Shown here: positions 37,605 to 45,799 of the stretch, one piece after another
Numbering within the stretch: the first letter of the stretch is position 1
Layout of the letters: every line of letters starts with the position of its first letter
Source: Candidatus Uhrbacteria bacterium CG_4_9_14_3_um_filter_50_9
GTDB lineage: Bacteria; Patescibacteriota; Patescibacteriia; UBA9934; GWF2-40-263
DNA: 47,217 nucleotides
Direction of reading: 5' to 3'
Assembly: GCA_002791295.1 (NCBI GenBank)
Contig: PFWU01000030.1
Location: forward strand, 1-47,217
The notes under the pieces: model-generated
The model's input: the letters and a program-made list of their open reading frames with translations, nothing else
What the model was told of the DNA's origin: nothing
Database searches by the model: none
Translations under genes and position numbers: made by a program

Positions 37605-37990
37605 GAAACTGGCCCAAACGGCCACCGACTCCGGCAGACGCCATGGGAATCAAGAGTGCAAACTTCATCGCCTGGTGGCAGACGGAACTCGGTTGTGCCC
37701 TGCGCCGAGCATCGGCCATGGCCGATCTCCCAGGCGTCACCGAGGACAGCACGACCGTGACCTTCGGTGGCCCGTGTGTGGTACCCAAGGACAAGGTGCT
37801 TGGGGTCATTGTCACGGGTCTTTTCGACAGACCCGACCGCACCAAGGAGATGCGCGATCGCCTCGCAGACTACTTGGCCGATACGGCACTCCAGTACCTC
37901 TCTCTGGACTGGCGCGTCGAGGTGCTCGTCCACCCCTTCGACACTGAGCACGGCTCGTACGTGTCCAAGGCGGTCGACAACAACAGCTAG
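37586..37990 (+). CDS. GC-rich protein, possibly tautomerase-like, 134 aa
   Basis: The start (MPFIEV) places Pro directly after Met, as in 4-oxalocrotonate tautomerase/MIF proteins. The C-terminal half (KVLGVIVTGLFDRPDRTKEM, then DWRVEVLVHPFDTEHGSYV) resembles the strand-helix-strand pattern of that superfamily. The similarity is only by eye, and the protein could be unrelated. SD AGGAGG lies four bases before ATG 37586. It is preceded by a strong promoter and an upstream ORF and followed by a terminator. It occupies the place where 23S rRNA would be expected after 16S. Confidence 0.6.
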   Translation: MPFIEVRNWPKRPPTPADAMGIKSANFIAWWQTELGCALRRASAMADLPGVTEDSTTVTFGGPCVVPKDKVLGVIVTGLFDRPDRTKEMRDRLADYLADTALQYLSLDWRVEVLVHPFDTEHGSYVSKAVDNNS

Positions 37991-37991
37991 C

Positions 37992-38016
37992 AACCCTCAT
38001 ACACGGTGAGGGTTTT
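37992..38016 (+). terminator. terminator of the 134-aa gene
   Basis: AACCCTCA/TGAGGGTT with a seven-base loop and TTC. Confidence 0.7.
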
Positions 38017-38028
38017 CTGATACAAAAG

Positions 38029-38056
38029 AAAAACTGTCACATATGTGACAGTTTTT
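38029..38056. terminator. terminator of the tRNA-Ile/tRNA-Phe unit
   Basis: AAAAACTGTCACAT and its complement form a 28-bp palindrome directly after tRNA-Phe on minus; T runs occur on both strands. Confidence 0.8.
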
Positions 38057-38057
38057 C

Positions 38058-38132
38058 TGGTGCCGAGGGTGAGAATTGAACTCACGACACGAGGATTTTC
38101 AGTCCTCTGCTCTACCACTGAGCTACCTCGGC
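38058..38132 (-). tRNA. tRNA-Phe (GAA)
   Basis: Cloverleaf with acceptor GCCGAGG/CCTCGGC, anticodon loop CTGAAAA (GAA), T-arm GAGTTCAATTCTC and encoded CCA. Confidence 0.95.
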
Positions 38133-38154
38133 GAGAGCGGATTTCAAAATTCTC

Positions 38155-38231
38155 TGGTGGGCATGGGGGGACTCGAACCTCCGACCTCGTCCTTATCAGG
38201 GACGCGCTCTAACCAGCTGAGCTACATGCCC
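38155..38231 (-). tRNA. tRNA-Ile (GAT)
   Basis: Acceptor GGGCATG/CATGCCC, anticodon loop CTGATAA (GAT), T-arm GGAGGTTCGAGTCCCCC and encoded CCA. It is the promoter-proximal tRNA of a pair with tRNA-Phe; in many bacteria this tRNA lies in the 16S-23S spacer. Confidence 0.95.
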
Positions 38232-38253
38232 TCACCAAAATGGGAACGACGAT

Positions 38254-38282
38254 AGTGTACTGAAAATCCCCTCATGGGTCAA
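38254..38282 (-). promoter_or_regulatory. promoter of the tRNA-Ile/tRNA-Phe unit
   Basis: On the minus strand, TTGACC (38277-38282), 17 bases, TACACT (38254-38259). Confidence 0.7.
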
Positions 38283-38297
38283 GCCGTTCAATGAATC

Positions 38298-38325
38298 AAA
38301 AACAGGCTAATCTCAGGCCTGTTTT
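38298..38325 (-). terminator. terminator of the pilin gene
   Basis: AAAACAGGC/GCCTGTTTT with a nine-base loop; on the minus strand it ends in TTTTTG. Confidence 0.75.
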
Positions 38326-38327
38326 CT

Positions 38328-38852
38328 TTATCTTGATGCTTGAATTTCTGTAGATGTTTCCTCTTCCTCACATGTCCGAACAGTCACGAGCCCATCATTA
38401 CTAACCTCAAGTGTAAAGCCCGTTCCTTTCTCACCAGATGTGCTTCCGTCATCCCAGACCACCTCTCCCGCAGGACTGATTGGGACAGCTTCAAGATATC
38501 CAGCCGTAACGAGTTGTGCCAAATTAACACATGTTGAATTCGCCGAAACATTTGTTGTGCAATAGTCGTTATAGGCATTACACCCGGTGGCCATAGCCCC
38601 ATCAACAATCATGTGCACGCCATTTCCTTGGATATTCTGAATAGATGAAAGGTGAACCCCCTCATGATCAACTTGATAAAGTTTGATCGCACTTAAAAGC
38701 TCCTGAACATCGTTCTGTCTGATAGCATCTCGCGCTTCGGCAAACCGTGTTGCTGGATCAAGAGCAACAAAAACAACTGATACCAAGATGCCTACAATAG
38801 CGATCACAATAAGAAGCTCGATCAATGTAAAACCTTTATGAAGGGAAGACAT
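38328..38852 (-). CDS. type IV pilin-like protein
   Basis: The N-terminus MSSLHKG/FTLIELLIVIAIVGILV is a class III signal with the prepilin peptidase cleavage site after Gly and the conserved Glu5 of the mature protein, followed by the hydrophobic assembly helix. The remaining 130 residues form a soluble head with four cysteines in the central part (CNAYNDYC...C) and one near the C-terminus. CPR cells commonly carry type IV pili for attachment and DNA uptake. No assembly genes are adjacent, so this is an isolated pilin or minor pilin. No SD is apparent. Confidence 0.9.
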   Translation of the reverse strand: MSSLHKGFTLIELLIVIAIVGILVSVVFVALDPATRFAEARDAIRQNDVQELLSAIKLYQVDHEGVHLSSIQNIQGNGVHMIVDGAMATGCNAYNDYCTTNVSANSTCVNLAQLVTAGYLEAVPISPAGEVVWDDGSTSGEKGTGFTLEVSNDGLVTVRTCEEEETSTEIQASR

Positions 38853-39019
38853 AGGATTAAGTTCGTGCTACGTCGATCTATGAAGTGATTGGACAATAAA
38901 TGCGTCATGTTAGAACTTCGGAACATTCTCTTCTGCCACTTAATAGAAGTGTAGCATAAATATCGCCCCTCTACCTCGTTTCTCAATCGAGAGACAGAGC
39001 TACTCATCTCCTAAAACAC

Positions 39020-39048
39020 AAAACACCTCACATGAAGTGAGGTGTTTT
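39020..39048 (-). terminator. terminator of the tRNA-Gly/tRNA-Pro unit
   Basis: AAAACACCTCA/TGAGGTGTTTT with a seven-base loop, directly after tRNA-Pro on the minus strand. Confidence 0.8.
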
Positions 39049-39049
39049 G

Positions 39050-39126
39050 TGGTCGGGCTGGCGGGACTCGAACCCACGGCCTCCTGGTCCCAAACCAGGC
39101 GCTCTAGCCTACTGAGCTACAGCCCG
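39050..39126 (-). tRNA. tRNA-Pro (TGG)
   Basis: Acceptor CGGGCTG/CAGCCCG, anticodon loop TTTGGGA (TGG), T-arm GTGGGTTCGAGTCCCGC and encoded CCA. Confidence 0.95.
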
Positions 39127-39128
39127 AA

Positions 39129-39204
39129 TGGAGCGGGTGAGCGGAATCGAACCGCCATCTTCAGCTTGGAAGGCTGACATAATTAGCCATTATACGACAC
39201 CCGC
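39129..39204 (-). tRNA. tRNA-Gly (TCC)
   Basis: Acceptor GCGGGTG/CACCCGC, anticodon loop CTTCCAA (TCC), T-arm GGCGGTTCGATTCCGCT and encoded CCA; two bases upstream of tRNA-Pro in the same unit. Confidence 0.95.
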
Positions 39205-39233
39205 TTGTTCTTCTTTCTACAAAGAGCGAGATG

Positions 39234-39262
39234 ATTCTAGCCTAATTTGCGATCGAATGCAA
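39234..39262 (-). promoter_or_regulatory. promoter of the tRNA-Gly/tRNA-Pro unit
   Basis: On the minus strand, TTGCAT (39257-39262), 17 bases, TAGAAT (39234-39239). Confidence 0.65.
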
Positions 39263-39289
39263 GAGTCTGTATTGATCACATCTCTCATC

Positions 39290-39318
39290 TTGTTTGTGCT
39301 CTTTTACACTGTTATACT
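39290..39318 (+). promoter_or_regulatory. promoter of pyrB
   Basis: TTGTTT (39290-39295), 17 bases, TATACT (39313-39318). The 35-nt leader can pair ATAC-CCC with GGGGTAT before the SD. Confidence 0.7.
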
Positions 39319-39358
39319 CCCCGTAGCTCTTACTTGGGGTATCCCCCCTGGAGGACCT

Positions 39359-40291
39359 GTGTCAGAGATTCAACACGTAATCTCGGTCGATCAGTTCACC
39401 CCCGAATGGATCGCTGAGTTGTTCGAACGAGCCAAGTACTGGAAGAGGAGTCTTTGCCGACCTGGAGGCGTGGCTTCCGCTGTGCTCTCGAGCCGTATGA
39501 TGATCTCGCTCTTCTACGAACCTTCGACGCGAACGCGTCTTTCGTTCGAAAGCGCCATGAACCGGCTCGGAGGTCGGGTCATCGGGACTGAGGACGCAGA
39601 ACAGTTCTCGTCGGCCACCAAGGGTGAAACGCTCGAAGACACGATCCATGTCGTCAGTGGCTATGGTGATGTGATCGTCCTGCGCCACAAGGAACGCGGA
39701 GCAGCTGTGCGAGCTGCGGCTGTGAGCACGGTTCCAATCATCAATGCGGGCGATGGCGATGGCGAGCACCCTACGCAGGCCCTGCTTGACCTATTCACGA
39801 TCCAAGAGACGGCAGGACCACCCAAGGATCAGCACGTCGTGTTCGTCGGCGACCTCAACAAGGGTCGAACGGTTCACTCCCTCGCGAGACTCCTCTCAAA
39901 GTACGGTACCAGCATGAGCTTCGTTTCACCTGAACATCTGGCGATTCCAGAGCACCTGTGTGGTGAGCTGGGACTCAGTTCTGCCTGTGAGTACCGGTCG
40001 CTCGACGTAGTCATTGAGCGCGCCACGGTCATCTACATGACCCGCACACAGAACGAGCGTCACCATGAAGGACAGGTGGGTGCCGGAGACGGAAGCGACT
40101 ACGGTCTGACCCGCGAGCTGGTCGCATGGATGCGTCACGATACAGTCGTTCTGCATCCCCTGCCCCGCAACAGTGAGATCCCAACCTGGTTCGACCAGGA
40201 TCCGCGTGCGCACTACATCGACCAAGCGCACCGTGGGGTTCCGCTACGCATGGCCCTCCTTGAGATGCTGCTCAACCCACTCCCTGAGTAG
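39359..40291 (+). CDS. pyrB: aspartate carbamoyltransferase catalytic subunit
   Basis: Starting at GTG 39359 with SD GGAGG four bases upstream, the product is 310 residues, the normal length. Carbamoyl-phosphate and aspartate site motifs are intact: YEPSTRTRLSFESA, ATKGETLEDT (with the mobile Lys), HPTQALLDLFTI and HPLPRNSEIP. It makes carbamoyl-aspartate, the first committed step of pyrimidine synthesis. Longer frames back to 39128 overlap tRNA-Gly and are not real. Codon use is GC-rich like the accessory genes, and it is isolated from pyrD by 4.3 kb. Confidence 0.94.
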   Translation: MSEIQHVISVDQFTPEWIAELFERAKYWKRSLCRPGGVASAVLSSRMMISLFYEPSTRTRLSFESAMNRLGGRVIGTEDAEQFSSATKGETLEDTIHVVSGYGDVIVLRHKERGAAVRAAAVSTVPIINAGDGDGEHPTQALLDLFTIQETAGPPKDQHVVFVGDLNKGRTVHSLARLLSKYGTSMSFVSPEHLAIPEHLCGELGLSSACEYRSLDVVIERATVIYMTRTQNERHHEGQVGAGDGSDYGLTRELVAWMRHDTVVLHPLPRNSEIPTWFDQDPRAHYIDQAHRGVPLRMALLEMLLNPLPE

Positions 40292-40293
40292 CA

Positions 40294-40320
40294 AAAACCA
40301 CCCGCACGGGGTGGTTTTCT
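40294..40320 (+). terminator. terminator of pyrB
   Basis: AAAACCACCC/GGGTGGTTTT with a short loop. Confidence 0.8.
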
Positions 40321-40328
40321 GATTGTTT

Positions 40329-40457
40329 GAGACCTCTCTAAAAGTCGATGAGATTGCGACGTTCGGGCTGGCGATCGCTGAAAACGTCCTAGAGCGGACG
40401 TTGAAGCGATGCCTAGGTGCCTGAACGTCGCAAGATCGCGACTTTTAGAGAGGTCTC
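40329..40457. repeat. 129-bp nested palindrome between pyrB and ruvC
   Basis: Outer perfect 19-bp arms (40329-40347 with 40439-40457, GAGACCTCTCTAAAAGTCG), middle arms GCGACGTTCGGGC/GCCTGAACGTCGC, and inner AACGTCC/GGACGTT fold the whole region into one imperfect hairpin about 60 bp long. There is no ORF. It sits between convergent genes, so it may be a MITE-like insertion or an elaborate bidirectional terminator. Confidence 0.75.
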
Positions 40458-40459
40458 GT

Positions 40460-40939
40460 TTATAACTTCATGGTTGAGGCGGTAATAGCTGCAGCTATCG
40501 CATCTGCGGCATCATCTGGCTTTGGCACCTGTTCGAGACCAAGAAGTGTCTTAACCATCGTCTGCATGGCTGTTTTACCGGCTCGTCCATTCCCTGTAAG
40601 AGCTTTTTTTATTTGTGCAGGAGTGAATTCGCAAATTGGAATATCGGATTGAGCCACCATAAGCTGAGCCACACCTCGAGCTTCCGCAACCTTCATCGCC
40701 GTCGATGAACTTTTTCCAAAATACAGCTTTTCAATGGCAACAAGATCTGGCTCATGGTGTTCCAAAATTTCATCCAAATCTGTTGCCAAACTATGAAGCC
40801 GCTCTCCAAACGGCATGCCTGTGGGTGTGGTCGCAACGCCGTAATCAAGTAGGTGCAGGGTATGCCCTTCCACATGAATCACCCCAAACCCCATACGCCC
40901 ATAACCTGGATCCAGACCTAAAATAATGCGTTCCTCCAT
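40460..40939 (-). CDS. ruvC: Holliday junction resolvase RuvC
   Basis: The 159-residue RNase H-fold nuclease has the four acidic catalytic residues: Asp10 in GLDPGYGRMG, Glu70 in AIEKLYFG, and Asp143 and Asp146 in DDAADAIA. It resolves four-way junctions with RuvAB. The start lies two bases after the YebC-family gene's stop, as in many genomes where yebC precedes ruvC. Confidence 0.96.
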   Translation of the reverse strand: MEERIILGLDPGYGRMGFGVIHVEGHTLHLLDYGVATTPTGMPFGERLHSLATDLDEILEHHEPDLVAIEKLYFGKSSSTAMKVAEARGVAQLMVAQSDIPICEFTPAQIKKALTGNGRAGKTAMQTMVKTLLGLEQVPKPDDAADAIAAAITASTMKL

Positions 40940-40941
40940 AC

Positions 40942-41670
40942 CTATGCTTCGTTCGTAAAAACAGTATCGACGTCGTCTAATTCCTCAAGAAGCTCCACGA
41001 GTTTCTCAAGCTTATTGTGATCGTCTGCTATAAGTGGGATCTCATCCTTGGCTCGATACTCCAAATCAACACCATCTGGTTTAATCCCAAACGCTTCAAC
41101 TGCATCCATTACCTTTTTCAAATCAGAAACCGCAGAAAGAATCTGCACAACCCCCTCAGACTCCTCTAGATCTTCCGCACCCGCATCAATGACCGCAAGT
41201 TCAAACTGATCACGGTCTAAAATGGTGGATGGGTCAGCGATCGTGACCACTCCTTTGTGCTGAAACATCCACATGACCGAACCCTGCTCTCCAGGATTAC
41301 CACCGTTTTTGTTCATCACAGTGCGGACTTCTGCATTGGAGCGGTTGCGGTTGTCTGTGAGGCATTGGATCAAAAGAGCAACTCCCCCTGGACCAAACCC
41401 CTCATAGACGACCTCCTCAATCTGCCCACCATCATCTCCCTCTCCTGTTCCTCGCTTTACCGCACGATCAATATTATCCTTTGGCATGTTCGCAGCCTTC
41501 GCTGCATCGGTCGCCACACGGAGTTGAAAGTTAAATTCCGGGTCTCCACCACCACCCGACTTTGCCGCAATTGTAATGGCCTTCGCAAGCTTGGTAAACA
41601 AGCTCCCACGCTTTGCGTCTGCAGCTCCCTTCTTCTTTTGAATATTGTGCCATTTGCTGTGTCCAGACAT
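40942..41670 (-). CDS. yebC: YebC/PmpR-family protein
   Basis: From ATG 41670 the protein begins MSGHSKWHNIQKKKGAADAK, the family signature, and runs 242 residues with PKDNIDRAVKRGTGE and YEGFGPGGVALLIQCLTDNR. Family members act as DNA-binding regulators or, as recently proposed, as ribosome-associated factors relieving proline stalling. An upstream extension to 41712 has no signature residues. It is co-transcribed with ruvC. Confidence 0.95.
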   Translation of the reverse strand: MSGHSKWHNIQKKKGAADAKRGSLFTKLAKAITIAAKSGGGGDPEFNFQLRVATDAAKAANMPKDNIDRAVKRGTGEGDDGGQIEEVVYEGFGPGGVALLIQCLTDNRNRSNAEVRTVMNKNGGNPGEQGSVMWMFQHKGVVTIADPSTILDRDQFELAVIDAGAEDLEESEGVVQILSAVSDLKKVMDAVEAFGIKPDGVDLEYRAKDEIPLIADDHNKLEKLVELLEELDDVDTVFTNEA

Positions 41671-41710
41671 ATCACGCAGATAGTAACAGAAATCCTGAGC
41701 CAAATCAACC

Positions 41711-41738
41711 AAAAAACCACCATTTCAGGTGGTTTTTT
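41711..41738. terminator. terminator of the rpoBC operon
   Basis: AAAAAACCACC/GGTGGTTTTTT with a six-base loop, eleven bases after the rpoC stop on minus. Confidence 0.85.
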
Positions 41739-41748
41739 GTCAGAGAGT

Positions 41749-44700
41749 CTATACCTCTGCTTTTTCTGCTTTCTCCTCTCCAATCTCTTTATTCTCAGAG
41801 AACGCTTCATCAATTTCGTCTTCAATGTCATGCCCAACACTCTGAACCTCTTCATGAAGAGTGCTCACGTTACCAATCAATTCCTGCTCCATATCTTCAT
41901 ACCCTGTTCCTGCCGGAATCAATCGTCCAATAATGACATTTTCCTTGAGTCCATCGAGTCGGTCGATCTTTCCTGTGACAGACGCATTAATGAGCACACG
42001 AGCTGTCTCTTGGAAGGATGCAGATGAGAGCCATGAGTCTGTTGAAAGAGAGATCTTCGTGATCCCGAGGAACAGCGGGTGGCTTGTTGCCTTCTTCTGT
42101 CCTTTAACAACCGTGTCATTGGCGTCCTCAAAGGTGGCCTTTTCGATTGTCTCACCAGGGAGAAGATCTGTATCACCCGGATCCTGCACTTTCACACGAG
42201 AGAACATCTGTCTGACAATGATCTCAATGTGCTTATTATTAAGTTTCTGCCCCTGGCTCGCATAGATGAACTGAATCTCGGTTGAGAGATACTTCTGCAC
42301 TGCATCTTGTCCTTTGAACTTGAACAGGACTTGCAAATCAAGATGTCCATCGGTAAGAGCGTCACCAGACTGGATCTCATCACCATCTTTCACATACAAC
42401 GTGTACCCAGGTGGAATGATGTACTCACGTATCTTCTTCTGTTCAAAGATGATGGTGACGGTGTTGGTCTTCTTGAACGCAATCGTTCCGTCGGCTGGGG
42501 CTGTGTACTCGGTCCCATTGCCTTTCTTTGCAATGATCTGTCCTCCCTTGACCTTGTCACCTTCTTTGACAAGCGCCTCACCTGTTTTTCCGTAGTTGAA
42601 CGATTCATCAGAAACTCCAATATACTCAATCTTCACAGTCTTCTGACCTGGTCGCATATCAAGAATCTGCTTTCCTGTTCCCGCTTGAACAATCTCGCGC
42701 TGAGCGGTTTCAACCGTGGCCTTACCGGAAACCTCTGCCATGATGGCTTTCTGTTTTGGATTACGAGCTTCGAAGAGTTCTTCCACACGTGGGAGACCCT
42801 GTGTAATGTCTTTTCCAGCCACACCACCGGTGTGGAACGTACGCATGGTGAGCTGTGTTCCAGGCTCACCAATTGACTGAGCAGCCATGATTCCCACAGC
42901 AGTTCCCATCTTCACAAGTTTGTTGTGAGCGAGGTCATAGCCGTAGCAACGCTGACAGACACCGCGGCGAAGCCGACAGGTCATCACAGAGCGCACATGG
43001 GCTTCCTCAAGCTCCTTGCTTGCAGACTCGATCTCTCGAACATGTTCTTCTTTCACTAATTCACCTGCGGGAACAAGCACCTTGCGACCTCCTGGTTTCT
43101 TCAAGTCAGACAAGGTGTAGCGACCCAAGATACGAATGAGCAGAGCCTCACCGATTTCATCCGATTCTTTCTTGGTGAGCACAACTCCCTCGTCATCCCC
43201 ACAATCTTCTTCACGGACGACAACGTCTTGAGCCACGTCTACAAGACGACGTGTCAGATACCCAGCGTTTGCCGTACGAAGCGCCGTGTCGGTTAGACCC
43301 TTACGCACACCGTGAGAAGAGATGAAGAACTCGAGTACGTCATATCCTTCTTTAAACGATGACTTCACAGGAAGCTCGATAATTTCTCCGGCAGGGTTCG
43401 CTACCAATCCTTTCATACCCACCATCTGTGTCATCTGACCCCAGGATCCACGAGCCCCTGACTCGATCATGGTTGACGCTGGGTTGTCCTTTGGAAGTGC
43501 CTTCTTTGCCTCATCCGCAACGCGATCCTTAATCTCATTCCATACTTTAATAATGGATGAATGTCGCTCTGTTCCCGTGAGAAGTCCCTGAGCGAAATAG
43601 CCATCAATCTCACGGACACGCTTGTCTCCTTCCTCAAGCAACGCTCCCTTTGCAGTGACGTCCGGAAGATCCGCCATACCCCATGAGTACCCTGCCTTTG
43701 TCGAGTATTCGAATCCAAGGTCTTTTAATCGATCTAGAAACGCAGCCGTCTTTTCTGAACCATGAAGCTCGAGATAATACTTCACGATCGCCGCAAGTGG
43801 TTTCTTTCCGAGCACTTCATTCTTAAACGGAACCTCTGGTGGAAACTGAAGGTTCACCATGATACGACCCGGCGTTGAAATAATCATGTCCCCTGTACGC
43901 AGGCGCACAACGACCCAGTCACGGAGACCGATCTTTCGCACCTGTGCGGCATAGAGCGCATCAGATTCATTTGCAAAGATCGGGAGTCCTTCTTTTGATT
44001 CTGGCTTTGGGGACGTCTCCATGGTGAGGAAGTAGATTCCCCACGCAATATCCTTTCCAGGAGTTGCCACAGGACCACCATGTGCTGGCTTCAGGAGGTT
44101 CTTGGTCGCAAGCATAATCTCACGTGCCTCGGCTCTCGCTTCTTCTGTGAGAGGTACGTGTACGGCCATTTGGTCTCCGTCGAAGTCTGCGTTGTACGCA
44201 TCACAAACTAGTGGGTGAATCATGATTGCCTTACCTTCAATCAACGTTGGGCGGAAGGCTTGGATACCAAGACGGTGAAGTGTTGGGGCACGGTTCAAGA
44301 GCACGAATGCATCACGTGTCACTTCTTCCAAAATGTCCCAGGTTTCTGAACGATCAGATTCAATGAAGCGGTTTGCACTTCGAATATTGTGTACGTATTC
44401 ACGCTCAATCAACTTGGAGATCACAAACGGTTTAAAGAGCTCAAGTGCCATCTTTTTTGGAATACCACACTGATCAAGCTTGAGGTGTGGACCCACCACA
44501 ATCACAGAACGTCCAGAGTAGTCGATACGCTTTCCGAGCAAGTTCTGACGGAAACGTCCTTGCTTCCCCTTAAGCTGGTCTGCAAGAGACTTCAACTGAC
44601 GCTTCTTACCGGTTGCCGCAATCACGGTCTTGGAGTGACGTGCACTGTTGTCGATGAGCGCATCGACAGCTTCTTGCAACATGCGCTTTTCATTTCGAGA

Positions 44701-45774
44701 AATCACCTCAGGCGCATTGAGATCAAAGAGACGTTTTAATCGGTTGTTTCGGTTGATGACACGGCGATACAAGTCATTCAAGTCAGAAGTTGCAAAACGG
44801 CCACCGTCGAGCGGTACCATTGGACGCAAGTCTGGTGGAATAATTGGAATCGCTTCAAGAACCATCCACTCTGGATCAATCTTGTTCAAGTGAAGAGACT
44901 TCAAGAGCTTTAATCTGCGAAGGAGTCGGTTGCGCTTGGTCTTCGTTGCCTCCTTGAGTTCTTCCTCGAGCTGATTCATGGTCTCTTCAACATTGATGCG
45001 CTTCAACATGGTTTTGACTGCCTCCGCCCCAATGTTCGCTTCAAAAATATGACCGTACTTCAAGGACCACTCATGATAAACCTGTTCGGAGATGATGCTC
45101 ATGACCTTGAGCTCCTTGAGGTCTTGCATCACAAGATCGTAATCCTCTTCCAACTCTTCAAACTTCTTGTCGCGAATCTCCTCAAGACGCTTCATTTCCG
45201 TCTTGATCGCCTTTGCATCATCACCAAACTTCTCTTCCAGGCGACCCATGTCGCGCTTGAACTCCCCTTCAATCATCTTCTGTTTGCTCTTACGTTCCTG
45301 TTTGACCTGTTCAGTCGTCATTTCCTTTGCTTCCTCGTTCACGTCTGTAATCAAGAAGCTAGCGAAGTAAATGATCTTTTCAAGATTTTGAATTGAAAGG
45401 TCTAGCACGGCACCAATCTTGGATGGCACACCACGGAGGAACCAGATATGGGTGATTGGCGCAGCAAGATCAATATGCCCCATGCGCTCACGTCGCACGA
45501 CTGAGTGGGTCACTTCTACACCACACTTGTCACAGATGATGCCTTTATAACGAATTTTTTTGTACTTTCCGCAGTAACACTCCCAGTCCTTGGACGGTCC
45601 GAAGATCTCTTCAGCAAAGAGCCCATTCTTTTCAGGTTTCTGGGTGCGGTAGTTGATGGTTTCAGGTTTGGTCACCTCTCCATAAGACCAAGATCGAATC
45701 GTCTCTGGTGAAGCAAGTCGAAGACGGATGGAGTCGAAGTCTGTGGATTTGAGGGTGTCGTGTTTCTTAAACAT
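41749..45774 (-). CDS. rpoC: DNA-directed RNA polymerase subunit beta'
   Basis: A full-length beta' of 1341 residues. Visible elements include the N-terminal zinc finger ([19 protein letters not shown]), the active-site [14 protein letters not shown] with three catalytic Asp, the bridge-helix/trigger-loop region around [18 protein letters not shown], and the second zinc site ([11 protein letters not shown]). A charged coiled-coil stretch of about 90 residues (about 145-235) corresponds to the clamp. The C-terminus is acidic (Glu/Lys/Ala). The gene follows rpoB by 25 bases and ends at an intrinsic terminator. Confidence 0.98.
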   Translation of the reverse strand: MFKKHDTLKSTDFDSIRLRLASPETIRSWSYGEVTKPETINYRTQKPEKNGLFAEEIFGPSKDWECYCGKYKKIRYKGIICDKCGVEVTHSVVRRERMGHIDLAAPITHIWFLRGVPSKIGAVLDLSIQNLEKIIYFASFLITDVNEEAKEMTTEQVKQERKSKQKMIEGEFKRDMGRLEEKFGDDAKAIKTEMKRLEEIRDKKFEELEEDYDLVMQDLKELKVMSIISEQVYHEWSLKYGHIFEANIGAEAVKTMLKRINVEETMNQLEEELKEATKTKRNRLLRRLKLLKSLHLNKIDPEWMVLEAIPIIPPDLRPMVPLDGGRFATSDLNDLYRRVINRNNRLKRLFDLNAPEVISRNEKRMLQEAVDALIDNSARHSKTVIAATGKKRQLKSLADQLKGKQGRFRQNLLGKRIDYSGRSVIVVGPHLKLDQCGIPKKMALELFKPFVISKLIEREYVHNIRSANRFIESDRSETWDILEEVTRDAFVLLNRAPTLHRLGIQAFRPTLIEGKAIMIHPLVCDAYNADFDGDQMAVHVPLTEEARAEAREIMLATKNLLKPAHGGPVATPGKDIAWGIYFLTMETSPKPESKEGLPIFANESDALYAAQVRKIGLRDWVVVRLRTGDMIISTPGRIMVNLQFPPEVPFKNEVLGKKPLAAIVKYYLELHGSEKTAAFLDRLKDLGFEYSTKAGYSWGMADLPDVTAKGALLEEGDKRVREIDGYFAQGLLTGTERHSSIIKVWNEIKDRVADEAKKALPKDNPASTMIESGARGSWGQMTQMVGMKGLVANPAGEIIELPVKSSFKEGYDVLEFFISSHGVRKGLTDTALRTANAGYLTRRLVDVAQDVVVREEDCGDDEGVVLTKKESDEIGEALLIRILGRYTLSDLKKPGGRKVLVPAGELVKEEHVREIESASKELEEAHVRSVMTCRLRRGVCQRCYGYDLAHNKLVKMGTAVGIMAAQSIGEPGTQLTMRTFHTGGVAGKDITQGLPRVEELFEARNPKQKAIMAEVSGKATVETAQREIVQAGTGKQILDMRPGQKTVKIEYIGVSDESFNYGKTGEALVKEGDKVKGGQIIAKKGNGTEYTAPADGTIAFKKTNTVTIIFEQKKIREYIIPPGYTLYVKDGDEIQSGDALTDGHLDLQVLFKFKGQDAVQKYLSTEIQFIYASQGQKLNNKHIEIIVRQMFSRVKVQDPGDTDLLPGETIEKATFEDANDTVVKGQKKATSHPLFLGITKISLSTDSWLSSASFQETARVLINASVTGKIDRLDGLKENVIIGRLIPAGTGYEDMEQELIGNVSTLHEEVQSVGHDIEDEIDEAFSENKEIGEEKAEKAEV

Positions 45775-45799
45775 AGTATTGTTGGTAATCCATCTTCAA

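Noticed and set aside
39128-39358. N-terminal extension of PyrB
   Set aside because: It would overlap tRNA-Gly and the pyrB promoter; GTG 39359 with GGAGG gives the normal length.
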